Assembly: GCF_030249855.1 (NCBI RefSeq)
Contig: NZ_JANURN010000006.1
Coordinates: 86,702-150,701, forward strand
Length of the DNA: 64,000 nt
Source: Helicobacter_B zhangjianzhongii
Lineage (GTDB): Bacteria > Campylobacterota > Campylobacteria > Campylobacterales > Helicobacteraceae
Reading direction: 5' to 3'
Positions 1-8,217 of this stretch are shown here, in pieces. The notes below the pieces were generated by a model that saw only the letters and a program-made list of their open reading frames with translations, ran no database searches and had not been told where the DNA came from. How positions within the stretch are numbered: the first letter of the stretch is position 1; every line of letters starts with the position of its first letter. The position numbers and the translations under genes are program-made.

Positions 1-1432
1 CGTGGCTTAGGCGCGTGGTGGATACAGAAGCCCCACCCTCTAGTAGCGAAGCAGTATTAAGTCCGCGCATAGTATTTCTAAAAAGCACATTTGTAGAGAC
101 TTGATCTGAGCCATAAGAAGCGACAAAAATTGACATATTTTGCACTTCTTCATCGCCATTATCTTGGTTTAGCATTTCAAACATACCAAACTTATTGATC
201 GTTACAGATACTGATGCAGTGGAGTCGTTATACTCCTTATCTGGGTCTTTGATCATATTTGCATCATATTGCAAGAGTCTGCGAAGCTCCTCTGTGGTCC
301 TAAACTGCCCTGTTGATGAGTCTGGGGACTCGGATTTGGTGTAGCGATAGCGGAAGGAAGTGATGTCAGAATCCCCTTCTACAAAGTTTTCAAACGCGCC
401 GGTGCCACCTTTGGTGATGATGATATTTTTGGTCTTTTCATCGCCATCCATTTCATTGCGATTGACAAGCTTTAAAAGCTTGCCTTCCATATAGGCTTCT
501 ATACCTGTTTTATCACGCACGCCGTTGATTGCATTTTGCGCGGCGACAAGCGTGGAGATCCCACTCATCGCAGAGTCATTAGAGAAAGACACTTTCGCAC
601 CATTGATAGTGATAGAGCTGTTTTCTTTAGTAGGGACTACACTATTGATCATTTGCGCATTTTTGTAGCTTACCCATATTCCTTGATTTTCTGTAAGCCC
701 AAAGGCATCGCCATCTTGGTTGAAAAGCGCGCCCATATCTTCTTGCATTTGTGTGAGATTCCCAGCGGAATCATACAAAGGATTGATCCCATCAGCAGGC
801 GTTTTGGTCGTAGAATCTAGCGCGTAGATATTGGCATTTTGGTCAGTGTGTCGCCCGGCGTTGAGATTGGCGCGGAGCTTGATATTTGTCGAAGATCGCG
901 CAGGCATTACCATATTGGGATCAATTTGGATATTGCGGATAGGTCCTGTGCTATCGATGTGGTAGAACTCCTGCTCACTCATTTTTGAGGCATTTTTCAA
1001 GTCATCTTTGAGCCAGCCTTGCACGACATAGCCGCCTGTTGTTACAAGATTGCCATCTGCATCAAAGAGAAAGCTCCCATCACGCGTATAATTAAGCGTA
1101 ATGCCCTTATCTGGCGAGATGACAAAAAAGCCTTCCCCCTCAATTGCCATATCGGTTTTGACATCGGTGTTTTGCGTGCTTCCTTGGGAGAATACCTTTG
1201 TCGTGGCGTTAATCCCAACTCCTAGCCCCACAGAGAAGTCATTTTGCCCTCCAAGCCCTGTTTTATAAGGGGCAGTGGCGATAAGCTTTGTTTGAGAAAG
1301 CATATCGACAAATGATGCGCGAGAGTATTTGAACCCAACCGTATTGACATTGGCAATGTTATTGCTCTCAATATCTAGCGCGATTTGATGCGCCTGCATA
1401 CCGCTTACACCTGACCATAGTGATCGTAGCAT
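1..1432 (-). CDS. flgE: Flagellar hook protein FlgE (partial, C-terminus beyond left edge)
   Basis: FlgE polymerises outside the cell into the hook that joins rod to filament. The reading frame starts at ATG 1430-1432 and runs open to the left edge, so about 477 residues are visible of a protein that is about 700 residues long in Helicobacter. The N-terminus MLRSLWSGVSGMQAHQIALD with the NNIANVNTVGFKYSRA motif is the flagellar rod/hook signature. Further stretches such as GINPLYDSAGN, ENQGIWVSYK and GGTGAFENF match Helicobacter hook protein as I remember it. An AAGGA ribosome site lies 6-7 bases before the start. A sigma-54 promoter is upstream, as expected for a middle-class flagellar gene. 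The end of the gene is not in the window. Confidence 0.95.
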   Translation of the reverse strand, partial: MLRSLWSGVSGMQAHQIALDIESNNIANVNTVGFKYSRASFVDMLSQTKLIATAPYKTGLGGQNDFSVGLGVGINATTKVFSQGSTQNTDVKTDMAIEGEGFFVISPDKGITLNYTRDGSFLFDADGNLVTTGGYVVQGWLKDDLKNASKMSEQEFYHIDSTGPIRNIQIDPNMVMPARSSTNIKLRANLNAGRHTDQNANIYALDSTTKTPADGINPLYDSAGNLTQMQEDMGALFNQDGDAFGLTENQGIWVSYKNAQMINSVVPTKENSSITINGAKVSFSNDSAMSGISTLVAAQNAINGVRDKTGIEAYMEGKLLKLVNRNEMDGDEKTKNIIITKGGTGAFENFVEGDSDITSFRYRYTKSESPDSSTGQFRTTEELRRLLQYDANMIKDPDKEYNDSTASVSVTINKFGMFEMLNQDNGDEEVQNMSIFVASYGSDQVSTNVLFRNTMRGLNTASLLEGGASVSTTRLSH

Positions 1433-1466
1433 TGTCGTCCTTTGTGGTGAATTTGCCTAAGATCTA

Positions 1467-1483
1467 AGCAAAAGCTATGCCAA
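1467..1483 (-). promoter_or_regulatory. Sigma-54 (RpoN) promoter of flgE
   Basis: Read on the minus strand the site is TTGGCATAGCTTTTGCT. The GG of the -24 element and the GC of the -12 element are exactly 12 bases apart, start to start, as RpoN promoters require. It lies 35 bases upstream of the flgE start. RpoN control of flgE, driven by FlgR and its kinase FlgS (encoded at 34516), is established for Helicobacter. Confidence 0.8.
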
Positions 1484-1605
1484 AGTAGAAAATAGAGTGC
1501 TTATAAAATGATTTTTATGAAAGCGAGCTTTACTTTATGTTTCTCAATGCTAAAAGTGCTTTGCAAGATTAAAAGCGCGTTTGCGTGCTTTATCGCCCCC
1601 TTGTA

Positions 1606-1635
1606 TTGTTTTTTTTTTTTTTTTTTTTGTAGAAT
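1606..1635 (+). promoter_or_regulatory. Probable promoter with 20-bp poly-T tract in its spacer
   Basis: A run of 20 T (1609-1628) ends two bases before TAGAAT (1630-1635), a plausible -10 box. TTGTTT at 1606-1611 would be a -35 box with an 18-base spacer made almost wholly of the T run. Slippage in the run would change the spacer and so the expression of the GTPase gene that follows. Homopolymer-tuned promoters are known in H. pylori; the promoter assignment here is inference. Confidence 0.5.
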
Positions 1636-1686
1636 CCACCACCCCTGTGATTGCAGGGTGTAATCTATCGTATGTAAGGAGTAACT

Positions 1687-2670
1687 ATGGCGAGCATTTT
1701 TAATACTGCCACTGAAGCATTGCAATCAATTGCATCATCGCAAAATGCAGAAGTAGATGTATGGAAGCAGCGTTTTAAAAAGATTTTTGATACAGAAAAT
1801 GAGTCAGAATCTACTCAAAAAAAGGTAATGAAAGAGATTTTAGATGAGCTTGATATACCTCTAAATATTCTTATCATAGGTGGCACAGGCGTTGGTAAAA
1901 GCTCGACAATCAATGCAATTTATGGAGGAAATCGTGTCAAAATCGGCACAAATCCAAATCCACAAACACAAGAGATAGAGCAGTGCAAAATAAGCAAAAA
2001 TATCACCCTTTATGACTCGCCCGGGCTTGGGGAGACAAAAGATAAAGATACGGCACATAGGCGCAAAATTGACGCATTATTAAGCGAAACAGATTCAAAT
2101 GGTTTTGCCAAAATTGATTTGGTGCTTGTGGTTGTCAATGCAACGGTAAAGGGGCTTGGAGAAGAATATCAAATGATTGATTATCTCATTAAAAAGCTAG
2201 GTGATACTAAGCGTATTTTGATAGCTCTTAATAAATGCGATTGTGTTGTAAGTGAGCGGTATTTTGATAGAGCAAATAACAAATTGGGCAAAGAGCAAGA
2301 AGAGTATTTAGCAAAGCAAGTAGCAGATTTAAGAAAACGCATTAAAGAAAGCACTGGATTGGAGCTGACAGAGAATGATGTAGTGTGTTATAGTGCTGGA
2401 TTTTATGATGAAAATACACAAAAGCAAGATGAGCCATATAATATTATGAGACTTGAAGAAAGCATTATAAGCAAGCTTCCAAAGCAAAAGCGTATTGTGC
2501 AACAAGTCGAAGAGAGTGCATATATCACAAACCACAATAAAGAAGGGTCATTTTGGGAGAGCGCAGTGGAGTTTGTTGAGACAGCGGTTGATATACTGCC
2601 ATTGCCAGCCACAATAAAGACAATTGCAAAAGCAGGGCTAAAAGCATTAAAATCTTGGCTTTTTAAATAG
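1687..2670 (+). CDS. GTPase of the HSR1/YfjP-like (Era-related) type
   Basis: A P-loop GTPase of 327 residues. The G1 motif GGTGVGKSSTINAIYG is near residues 65-80, G3 DSPGLGET near 110, and G4 NKCD near 182. The C-terminal 40 residues are hydrophobic/amphipathic (WESAVEFVETAVDILPLP and on) and could touch a membrane. The start is well supported: AAGGAG at 1676-1681 precedes ATG 1687 by five bases. Relatives such as E. coli YfjP are often found in accessory regions and have no firm role; some large relatives are dynamin- or IRG-like. It stands alone between divergent flgE and the next gene. The specific function is unknown. Confidence 0.8.
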   Translation: MASIFNTATEALQSIASSQNAEVDVWKQRFKKIFDTENESESTQKKVMKEILDELDIPLNILIIGGTGVGKSSTINAIYGGNRVKIGTNPNPQTQEIEQCKISKNITLYDSPGLGETKDKDTAHRRKIDALLSETDSNGFAKIDLVLVVVNATVKGLGEEYQMIDYLIKKLGDTKRILIALNKCDCVVSERYFDRANNKLGKEQEEYLAKQVADLRKRIKESTGLELTENDVVCYSAGFYDENTQKQDEPYNIMRLEESIISKLPKQKRIVQQVEESAYITNHNKEGSFWESAVEFVETAVDILPLPATIKTIAKAGLKALKSWLFK

Positions 2671-2681
2671 CTTGCTACTTT

Positions 2682-2699
2682 GGCTTGTGAAAGCAAGCC
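2682..2699 (+). terminator. Weak hairpin after the GTPase gene
   Basis: GGCTTG and CAAGCC pair around a six-base loop 11 bases after the GTPase stop codon. There is no T run after it, so Rho-independent termination here is doubtful. Confidence 0.3.
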
Positions 2700-2745
2700 A
2701 GTATAGCTTAATACTTACTCCATACCACATATACCACTTAACTTA

Positions 2746-2754
2746 TGCTAGAAT
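2746..2754 (+). promoter_or_regulatory. Extended -10 promoter element before the UXS-lepA operon
   Basis: TGCTAGAAT is a TG-extended -10 box 28 bases before the start at 2783. No good -35 box is visible, which is usual for Helicobacter sigma-80 promoters. It overlaps a copy of the dispersed TAGAATCCAC word, so its role as a promoter is not certain. Confidence 0.4.
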
Positions 2755-2782
2755 CCACTTTTTAATTTTCTAAGGAGTTTCA

Positions 2783-3721
2783 ATGCTAAACAAAAAGATT
2801 CTAGTAACTGGAGGGGCTGGGTTTTTAGGCTCACATTTATGTGAAAGGCTGCTTGATCGCGGTGATGAAGTGCTGTGCGTGGATAATCTTTTCACCGGCA
2901 CAAAGCAAAATATTATGCACCTTTTGCAAAATCCTAGATTTGAATTTATGCGACACGATGTAACTTTTCCGTTGTATGTGGAGGTTGATGAGATTTATAA
3001 CCTCGCTTGTCCAGCAAGCCCGGTGCATTATCAGTTTGACCCTGTGCAAACGACTAAGACTTCCGTAATGGGGGCAATCAATATGCTAGGGCTTGCTAAA
3101 CGCGTGAAAGCTAAGATCTTGCAGGCTTCTACAAGCGAAGTCTATGGCGATCCTGAAATCCACCCGCAAGTAGAATCTTATAAAGGCTCTGTCAATCCTA
3201 TCGGCATAAGGGCGTGCTATGACGAGGGCAAGAGATGTGCGGAGACGCTCTTTTTTGACTATCAAAGGCAGCATAACCTAAACATTAAAGTAATGCGAAT
3301 TTTTAATACCTATGGTCCCAGAATGCACCCAAATGATGGGCGTGTGGTGAGTAACTTTATCATTCAGGCTTTGCGTGGGGAGGACATTACCATTTATGGT
3401 GATGGAAGCCAGACACGGAGCTTTTGCTATGTAGATGATTTAATTGATGGAATGATTGCTCTTATGGATAGCAAAGATGGATTCTATGGACCGGTAAATA
3501 TCGGCAATCCACACGAATTTAGTATGCTAGAGCTTGCCAAAAATGTGCTTGAGCTTACAGATTCTACATCAAAGCTTGTATTTTTACCCCTGCCACAAGA
3601 TGACCCAAAGCAACGACAACCAGACATAACCCTAGCCAAAAAAGAGCTAAATTTTAGCCCAAAAGTGCAGCTAAGAGAGGGGTTAGAAAAGACGATAGCA
3701 TACTTCAAAGGATTACAATAG
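2783..3721 (+). CDS. uxs: UDP-glucuronate decarboxylase (UDP-xylose synthase)
   Basis: An extended short-chain dehydrogenase of 312 residues, predicted to oxidise and decarboxylate UDP-glucuronate to UDP-xylose in the cytoplasm. The NAD-binding GGAGFLGSHL is at residues 10-19. The YDEGK sequence gives the catalytic Tyr and Lys (YxxxK), and STSEVYGDP, FNTYGPRMHPNDGRV and GDGSQTRSFCYVDD are UXS family signatures. The ribosome site AAGGAG precedes ATG 2783. The stop overlaps the lepA GTG by one base (TAGTG), so the two genes are probably coupled in translation. H. pylori has no such gene as far as I know, so xylose or a product made from it may enter a surface glycan in this strain. A link with the glycan operon at 22-32 kb is only a guess. 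Confidence 0.88.
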   Translation: MLNKKILVTGGAGFLGSHLCERLLDRGDEVLCVDNLFTGTKQNIMHLLQNPRFEFMRHDVTFPLYVEVDEIYNLACPASPVHYQFDPVQTTKTSVMGAINMLGLAKRVKAKILQASTSEVYGDPEIHPQVESYKGSVNPIGIRACYDEGKRCAETLFFDYQRQHNLNIKVMRIFNTYGPRMHPNDGRVVSNFIIQALRGEDITIYGDGSQTRSFCYVDDLIDGMIALMDSKDGFYGPVNIGNPHEFSMLELAKNVLELTDSTSKLVFLPLPQDDPKQRQPDITLAKKELNFSPKVQLREGLEKTIAYFKGLQ

Positions 3722-5514
3722 TGCAGCAATTTATCCGCAATTTTTCTATAATAGCCCACATTGATCACGGCAAATCCACGCTCGCAGATAGGATTATCCA
3801 AGAGTGTGGGGCAGTGAGCGAGCGCGAGATGACCGCGCAAATTATGGACACTATGGATATAGAAAAGGAGCGTGGGATCACTATCAAAGCCCAATCTGTG
3901 CGCTTGCGCTATGTCTATCAAGGACAGGAATATATCCTAAATCTCATCGACACGCCCGGGCATGTGGATTTCAGCTATGAAGTCTCGCGCTCTCTTAGCT
4001 CCTGTGAGGGGGCATTGCTAGTGGTTGATGCCACGCAAGGCGTAGAAGCTCAAACCATTGCCAATGTCTATATCGCACTTGATAATAACCTAGAAATCAT
4101 CCCAGTGATAAACAAAATCGATCTCCCAGCAGCCGATGTGCCAAAGGTGTGTAGCGAGATTGAAGAAAGCATAGGGCTTGAGTGCTCTAATGCCATAAGC
4201 GTGAGTGCCAAAAGCGGCATAGGCATAGCCGAGCTACTAGAATCCATTGTGCGTAAAATCCCTGCTCCAAGTGGCGAGCCAAACGCCCCTACAAAGGCTC
4301 TCATCTATGATAGCTGGTTTGACAACTACCTAGGCGCGCTAGCTCTCGTGCGGCTAAAGGACGGCAGCCTAACAAAAGGGCAGAGCGTGCTTGTGATGAG
4401 TAGCCAAAAGTCCTATGAAATCCTAGGGCTTTACTACCCTCACCCCGTGCAGAAAATCCCCACCAATCGCATTGAGTGCGGCGAGATAGGGATCATCTCG
4501 CTTGGGGTAAAGTCCCTAACCGATCTAGCAGTAGGCGATACGATCACTGATGCGCAAACGCCCATAAGTGAGCCAATAGAGGGCTTTAAACCTGCCAAGC
4601 CCTTTGTCTTTGCTGGAATCTATCCCATTGAGACAGATAAATTTGAAGAGCTGCGCGAAGCATTGAAAAAGCTCAAGCTCAATGACTCTGCTCTAAGCTT
4701 TGAGCCAGAGACTTCTGTGGCATTAGGCTATGGATTTCGCGTGGGGTTTTTGGGGCTTTTGCATATGGAGGTGGTCAAAGAGCGGTTGGAGAGGGAGTTT
4801 GGGCTAAGTCTCATCGCCACAGCACCCACGGTTGTCTATGAAGTCTATCTCACTGATGGCTCTATGATAGAAGTGCAAAATCCAAGCGAGCTACCAGAGG
4901 TGCAGAAAATTGATCACATCAAAGAGCCCTATGTCCGCGCTAGTATCATCACGCCAAGTGAGTTTGTGGGCAATATCATCACGCTTTTAGCAAATCGCCG
5001 TGGTGTGCAGGAGAAAATGGACTACATCACGCAAGATCGCGTGCTGCTAGAATACGCGCTGCCTAGCAATGAGATTGTAATGGACTTTTATGACAAGCTA
5101 AAATCCTGCACAAAAGGCTATGCGAGCTTTGATTATGAGCCTATCGAGTATCGAAGTGGGGATTTGGTGCGGCTTGATATACGCGTAGCAGGCGAGATTG
5201 TCGATGCGCTCTCAATCATTGTGGAAAAATCCAAAGCCTATGAAAAGGGGCGAGCATTAGTGGAGTCTATGAAAGATCTTATCCCGCGCCAGCTCTTTGA
5301 AGTAGCGATCCAAGCGAGCATTGGCTCAAAGATTATCGCGCGAGAGAGTGTACGATCTGTGGGCAAAAATGTAACTGCTAAATGCTATGGCGGAGATATA
5401 ACAAGGAAGCGCAAGCTCCTAGAGAAGCAAAAAGAGGGCAAAAAGCGGCTAAAGTCTATTGGCAAGGTTGATCTACCACAAGAAGCATTTCTCGCAGTGC
5501 TAAAGATTGATTAG
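3721..5514 (+). CDS. lepA: Elongation factor 4 (LepA), ribosomal back-translocase GTPase
   Basis: LepA binds ribosomes and can reverse translocation, and it also affects initiation and ribosome biogenesis. The 597 residues are the usual family length. G1 AHIDHGKST is near residues 10-18, DTPGHVDF near 80, NKIDLP near 132. The LepA-specific C-terminus is present (ESVRSVGKNVTAKCYGGDITRKRKLLEKQKEGKKR). The start codon is GTG, overlapping the stop of the upstream decarboxylase by one base, so expression probably depends on that gene's translation. Nothing in the protein looks broken. Confidence 0.97.
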   Translation: MQQFIRNFSIIAHIDHGKSTLADRIIQECGAVSEREMTAQIMDTMDIEKERGITIKAQSVRLRYVYQGQEYILNLIDTPGHVDFSYEVSRSLSSCEGALLVVDATQGVEAQTIANVYIALDNNLEIIPVINKIDLPAADVPKVCSEIEESIGLECSNAISVSAKSGIGIAELLESIVRKIPAPSGEPNAPTKALIYDSWFDNYLGALALVRLKDGSLTKGQSVLVMSSQKSYEILGLYYPHPVQKIPTNRIECGEIGIISLGVKSLTDLAVGDTITDAQTPISEPIEGFKPAKPFVFAGIYPIETDKFEELREALKKLKLNDSALSFEPETSVALGYGFRVGFLGLLHMEVVKERLEREFGLSLIATAPTVVYEVYLTDGSMIEVQNPSELPEVQKIDHIKEPYVRASIITPSEFVGNIITLLANRRGVQEKMDYITQDRVLLEYALPSNEIVMDFYDKLKSCTKGYASFDYEPIEYRSGDLVRLDIRVAGEIVDALSIIVEKSKAYEKGRALVESMKDLIPRQLFEVAIQASIGSKIIARESVRSVGKNVTAKCYGGDITRKRKLLEKQKEGKKRLKSIGKVDLPQEAFLAVLKID

Positions 5515-5549
5515 AAATATAATACCTGCAAAGTAGAAGTTGTATAAAA

Positions 5550-5910
5550 TGGTGGAGTCGTGGGGAGTTGAACCCCAGTCCAAAATCCGCTACCGCAAGA
5601 GACTCGACATGTTTAAGGGCTAAGGTTTTTGGATTCTCGCACAAAAAGACCTTAAACTTATTTGTGCAAAAAGCTCAATCTTTCCCTAGAAGTCGAGCAA
5701 CATCTAGGGGCAACTAGCAAGGGTAACGATTATAAAAGCACGCTAGTCTTGCTTAAATAATCGGCTCCGAAATTAGTTAGGCTTATGCTGCTTTTGCGTA
5801 AGCTGGAGCGAAAGTTGCATTGTTTGCGTTTATTTGTGTGGCAGTTTTACGGCTTACCGAGCCGACATGCACTCAAGGGATACGAATCCTGTCGAAGCCA
5901 AATCGACCCC
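5550..5910 (-). ncRNA. ssrA: Transfer-messenger RNA (tmRNA, SsrA)
   Basis: Rescues stalled ribosomes by trans-translation. The 5' end GGGGTCG (5904-5910) and the 3' strand CGACTCC followed by ACCA (5550-5560) form a seven-pair acceptor stem with a G.U at the third pair, the alanine identity signal. CCA is encoded. The T arm region GGGGTTCAACTCCCC is visible next to it. The tag frame occupies 5783-5827 and reads ANNATFAPAYAKAA, starting from a GCA resume codon and ending TAA. This is close to the Helicobacter and Campylobacter tags (…APAYAKAA). A TAAAAT -10 box at 5921-5926 lies about nine bases before the 5' end. The 3' flank meets the lepA stop in a short gap. Confidence 0.97.
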
Positions 5911-5949
5911 ATAGGCGCGAATTTTAACAAGTGGATTCTAAGATTTGAC

Positions 5950-6978
5950 TTAAGATTTTTGCTCTAGTTCGATCCATTTTTGTGCGATACGCACGGCATT
6001 GGTAGCTGCTCCTACGCGGATTTGATCAGCTACGCACCATAAATGTAATATCGTGTCATCAAAATTATCCTTGCGGATTCTACCTACATAGGTGTGATTT
6101 GTATCTGTGGCAATAGATGGCATAGGATAAGAATGTGTGCTAGGATCATCTAAGACAATGATGTTTGGTGCAGATTCTAGAATCTCTTTTGCTATTTTGC
6201 CATCAACTTTTTGGGTAAATCTTATGGTGATAGATTCGCTATGACTGCGTAAAACAGGCACGCGCACACAAGTGGCACTGATAGGAAAATCTGCGTGCAT
6301 AATCTTGTGCGTTTCTTTAATCATTTTCATTTCTTCTTTTGTGTAGTCATTATCTAAAAAGACATCGATATGAGGGATTGCATTAAGGGCTAGGCGATGG
6401 GCAAACACTTCTGGCACACAGGATTCTAGCTCAAAGGAAAAGAACTTTTGCATTTGCACAATTAGCTCTTCCATACCGCGCTTGCCTGCCCCGCTTGCGG
6501 CTTGATAAGTGCTTACATCTACTCTTTTTATGCCAAATGCCTTATGTAGTGGTGCTAGCACTTGCACCATTTGGATTGTGGAGCAGTTGGGATTGGCGAT
6601 GATATTGCGTGGAGCGTGGGCGATGTCATTGGGATTGACTTCTGGGACAACCAAAGGCACATCATCACACATACGGAAAAAGCTTGTATTATCAATCACA
6701 AGTGCGCCAGAAGCAGCAGCAATATCGGCAAATCGCTCGCTCACACTGCCGCCAGCAGAGAAAAATGCTATATCTATCTTGTGTTTGTTAAACACTTCAT
6801 CATCAGTAGCTAGCACAGGCACTTCTTTGCCACAAATCTCTACAGATTTGCCTAGGCTATTAGCACTAGCAAGTGGCAGGATCGATGCTACCGGAAATTG
6901 CTCCTCTTCTAGTATGTTGATGATTTCTTCACCCACTGCACCAGTAGCACCTACAATGGCGATAGTGTAGTTTTTCAT
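5950..6978 (-). CDS. asd: Aspartate-semialdehyde dehydrogenase
   Basis: Reduces aspartyl phosphate to aspartate semialdehyde with NADPH, the branch point to lysine/diaminopimelate, threonine and methionine. The 342 residues are the usual length. The N-terminal VGATGAVGEEI is the nucleotide-binding loop. NPNCSTIQMVQ near residue 130 holds the catalytic Cys. The substrate-site His and Arg region (CVRVPVLRSHSES) is also present. The start has AAGGAGAG five bases upstream. It is the last gene of a cheV-nspC-asd run. The same semialdehyde is used by the carboxynorspermidine route to spermidine, which would explain its place next to nspC. Confidence 0.95.
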   Translation of the reverse strand: MKNYTIAIVGATGAVGEEIINILEEEQFPVASILPLASANSLGKSVEICGKEVPVLATDDEVFNKHKIDIAFFSAGGSVSERFADIAAASGALVIDNTSFFRMCDDVPLVVPEVNPNDIAHAPRNIIANPNCSTIQMVQVLAPLHKAFGIKRVDVSTYQAASGAGKRGMEELIVQMQKFFSFELESCVPEVFAHRLALNAIPHIDVFLDNDYTKEEMKMIKETHKIMHADFPISATCVRVPVLRSHSESITIRFTQKVDGKIAKEILESAPNIIVLDDPSTHSYPMPSIATDTNHTYVGRIRKDNFDDTILHLWCVADQIRVGAATNAVRIAQKWIELEQKS

Positions 6979-6993
6979 TTATCTCTCCTTGCT

Positions 6994-8217
6994 TTAATTG
7001 CGCTCTTTATAATCTGTATAGGTAAAAGATTTCAATAGGCTAAAGCGATTGTTTTCTATGACACCAAGGCTAGGGAGTGGCACGCCGTTAAAAGTTGTGT
7101 TTTTGACAATAGTGTAATGCAGCATATCAAAAAACAGGATTCTATCGCCAACACACAAGGGCGTATCAAAGCTAAAATCTCCAATCACATCGCCAGAGAG
7201 GCAAGTAGGACCACCGAAGCGATAGTGATATGCACCTTGCATCTCGCCTAAATCTTGCTCAAGCATAGCGTTTTCTTTGCTGATTTTGGCACATTGTGGG
7301 CGATAGGGCATTTCTAGGCAATCAGGCATATGTGCAGATGCACTCACATCTAAAATCGCAATAGATCCGCTATTTTCCACAATATCCACGACTTCTGCAA
7401 GCAAGAATCCACACTGCCAGCCAACCGCTTCACCGGGCTCTAAGAAGACCTTAATTTGATTATGTCTTTGGCGGAAGTTTTTTATGAGCGTGATGAGATG
7501 GTGTGTGTCATAATCTGCCCTAGTGATATGATGACCACCACCGAAGTTTATCCACTGCATTTGTGGGATATATGTGCCAAAATGCTTCTCTATATGCTCT
7601 AGTGTGCGCTCTAGCGCATAGGAGTCTTGCTCGCAATGTGTGTGAAAGTGTAGCCCACAAATATCGGCAAGACCATAGGATTCTACACCTTTTTGAAACT
7701 CATCTGGTGTGATGCCAAGTCTGCTTTGTGGAGCGCAAGGATTATAGATAGGTGGGGTTACTTCACTATAAAGCGGATTGACACGCAAGCCCATTGAAAT
7801 GGGTGATAGCCCAAGGGATTGTAATTGTTTGTTTTTTTCTTGGATAGTTGGTTTAAATTTTTGATATTGTGCAAAAGAGTTAAAAATAATGTGCGTGGCT
7901 ATGGGAAGTAGGGCGGCAATTTCTTGTGGCTTAAAAGCTGGGGAAAACACACATACTTCTTTTTGGCTCTCTCTGCCACCTATTTCTTCAAATCCAAGCC
8001 TTGCTTCATAGATTCCACTTGCAGCACTACCGCTTAAAACTTGGCGCACATTGTGGAATCTCCGCCAAAAGGCATAGCCTTTAAGCGCGAGTAGAATCTT
8101 TGCGCCACTTTCTTTTTGGATTGTATCAAGTATGGCGAGATTAGAATCCAGTTTTGTGGATTCTAGGATATAGCTAGGCGATGGGATAGAGAAGTAGTCA
8201 ATATGTGGATTTTGCAT
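6994..8217 (-). CDS. nspC: Carboxynorspermidine/carboxyspermidine decarboxylase
   Basis: A PLP fold-III decarboxylase of 407 residues that completes the aspartate-semialdehyde-dependent route to spermidine found in Campylobacterota. The PLP lysine is in LALKGYAFW near residue 46. The HFHTHCEQD, INFGGGHH and FLEPGEAVGWQ motifs are typical. GGPTCLSGDV near residue 335 holds the Cys that works on the decarboxylated product. Its ATG shares one base with the cheV stop (TAATG), so the two are coupled. The partner dehydrogenase is not in this window. Confidence 0.93.
   Translation of the reverse strand: MQNPHIDYFSIPSPSYILESTKLDSNLAILDTIQKESGAKILLALKGYAFWRRFHNVRQVLSGSAASGIYEARLGFEEIGGRESQKEVCVFSPAFKPQEIAALLPIATHIIFNSFAQYQKFKPTIQEKNKQLQSLGLSPISMGLRVNPLYSEVTPPIYNPCAPQSRLGITPDEFQKGVESYGLADICGLHFHTHCEQDSYALERTLEHIEKHFGTYIPQMQWINFGGGHHITRADYDTHHLITLIKNFRQRHNQIKVFLEPGEAVGWQCGFLLAEVVDIVENSGSIAILDVSASAHMPDCLEMPYRPQCAKISKENAMLEQDLGEMQGAYHYRFGGPTCLSGDVIGDFSFDTPLCVGDRILFFDMLHYTIVKNTTFNGVPLPSLGVIENNRFSLLKSFTYTDYKERN

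Noticed and set aside
1861..2696. Antisense ORFs over the GTPase gene (1861-2058, 2329-2535, 2403-2696)
   Set aside because: The plus strand carries clear G motifs and a ribosome site; these are shadows.
6509..6970. 153-codon ORF antisense to asd
   Set aside because: Shadow of a well-conserved gene.
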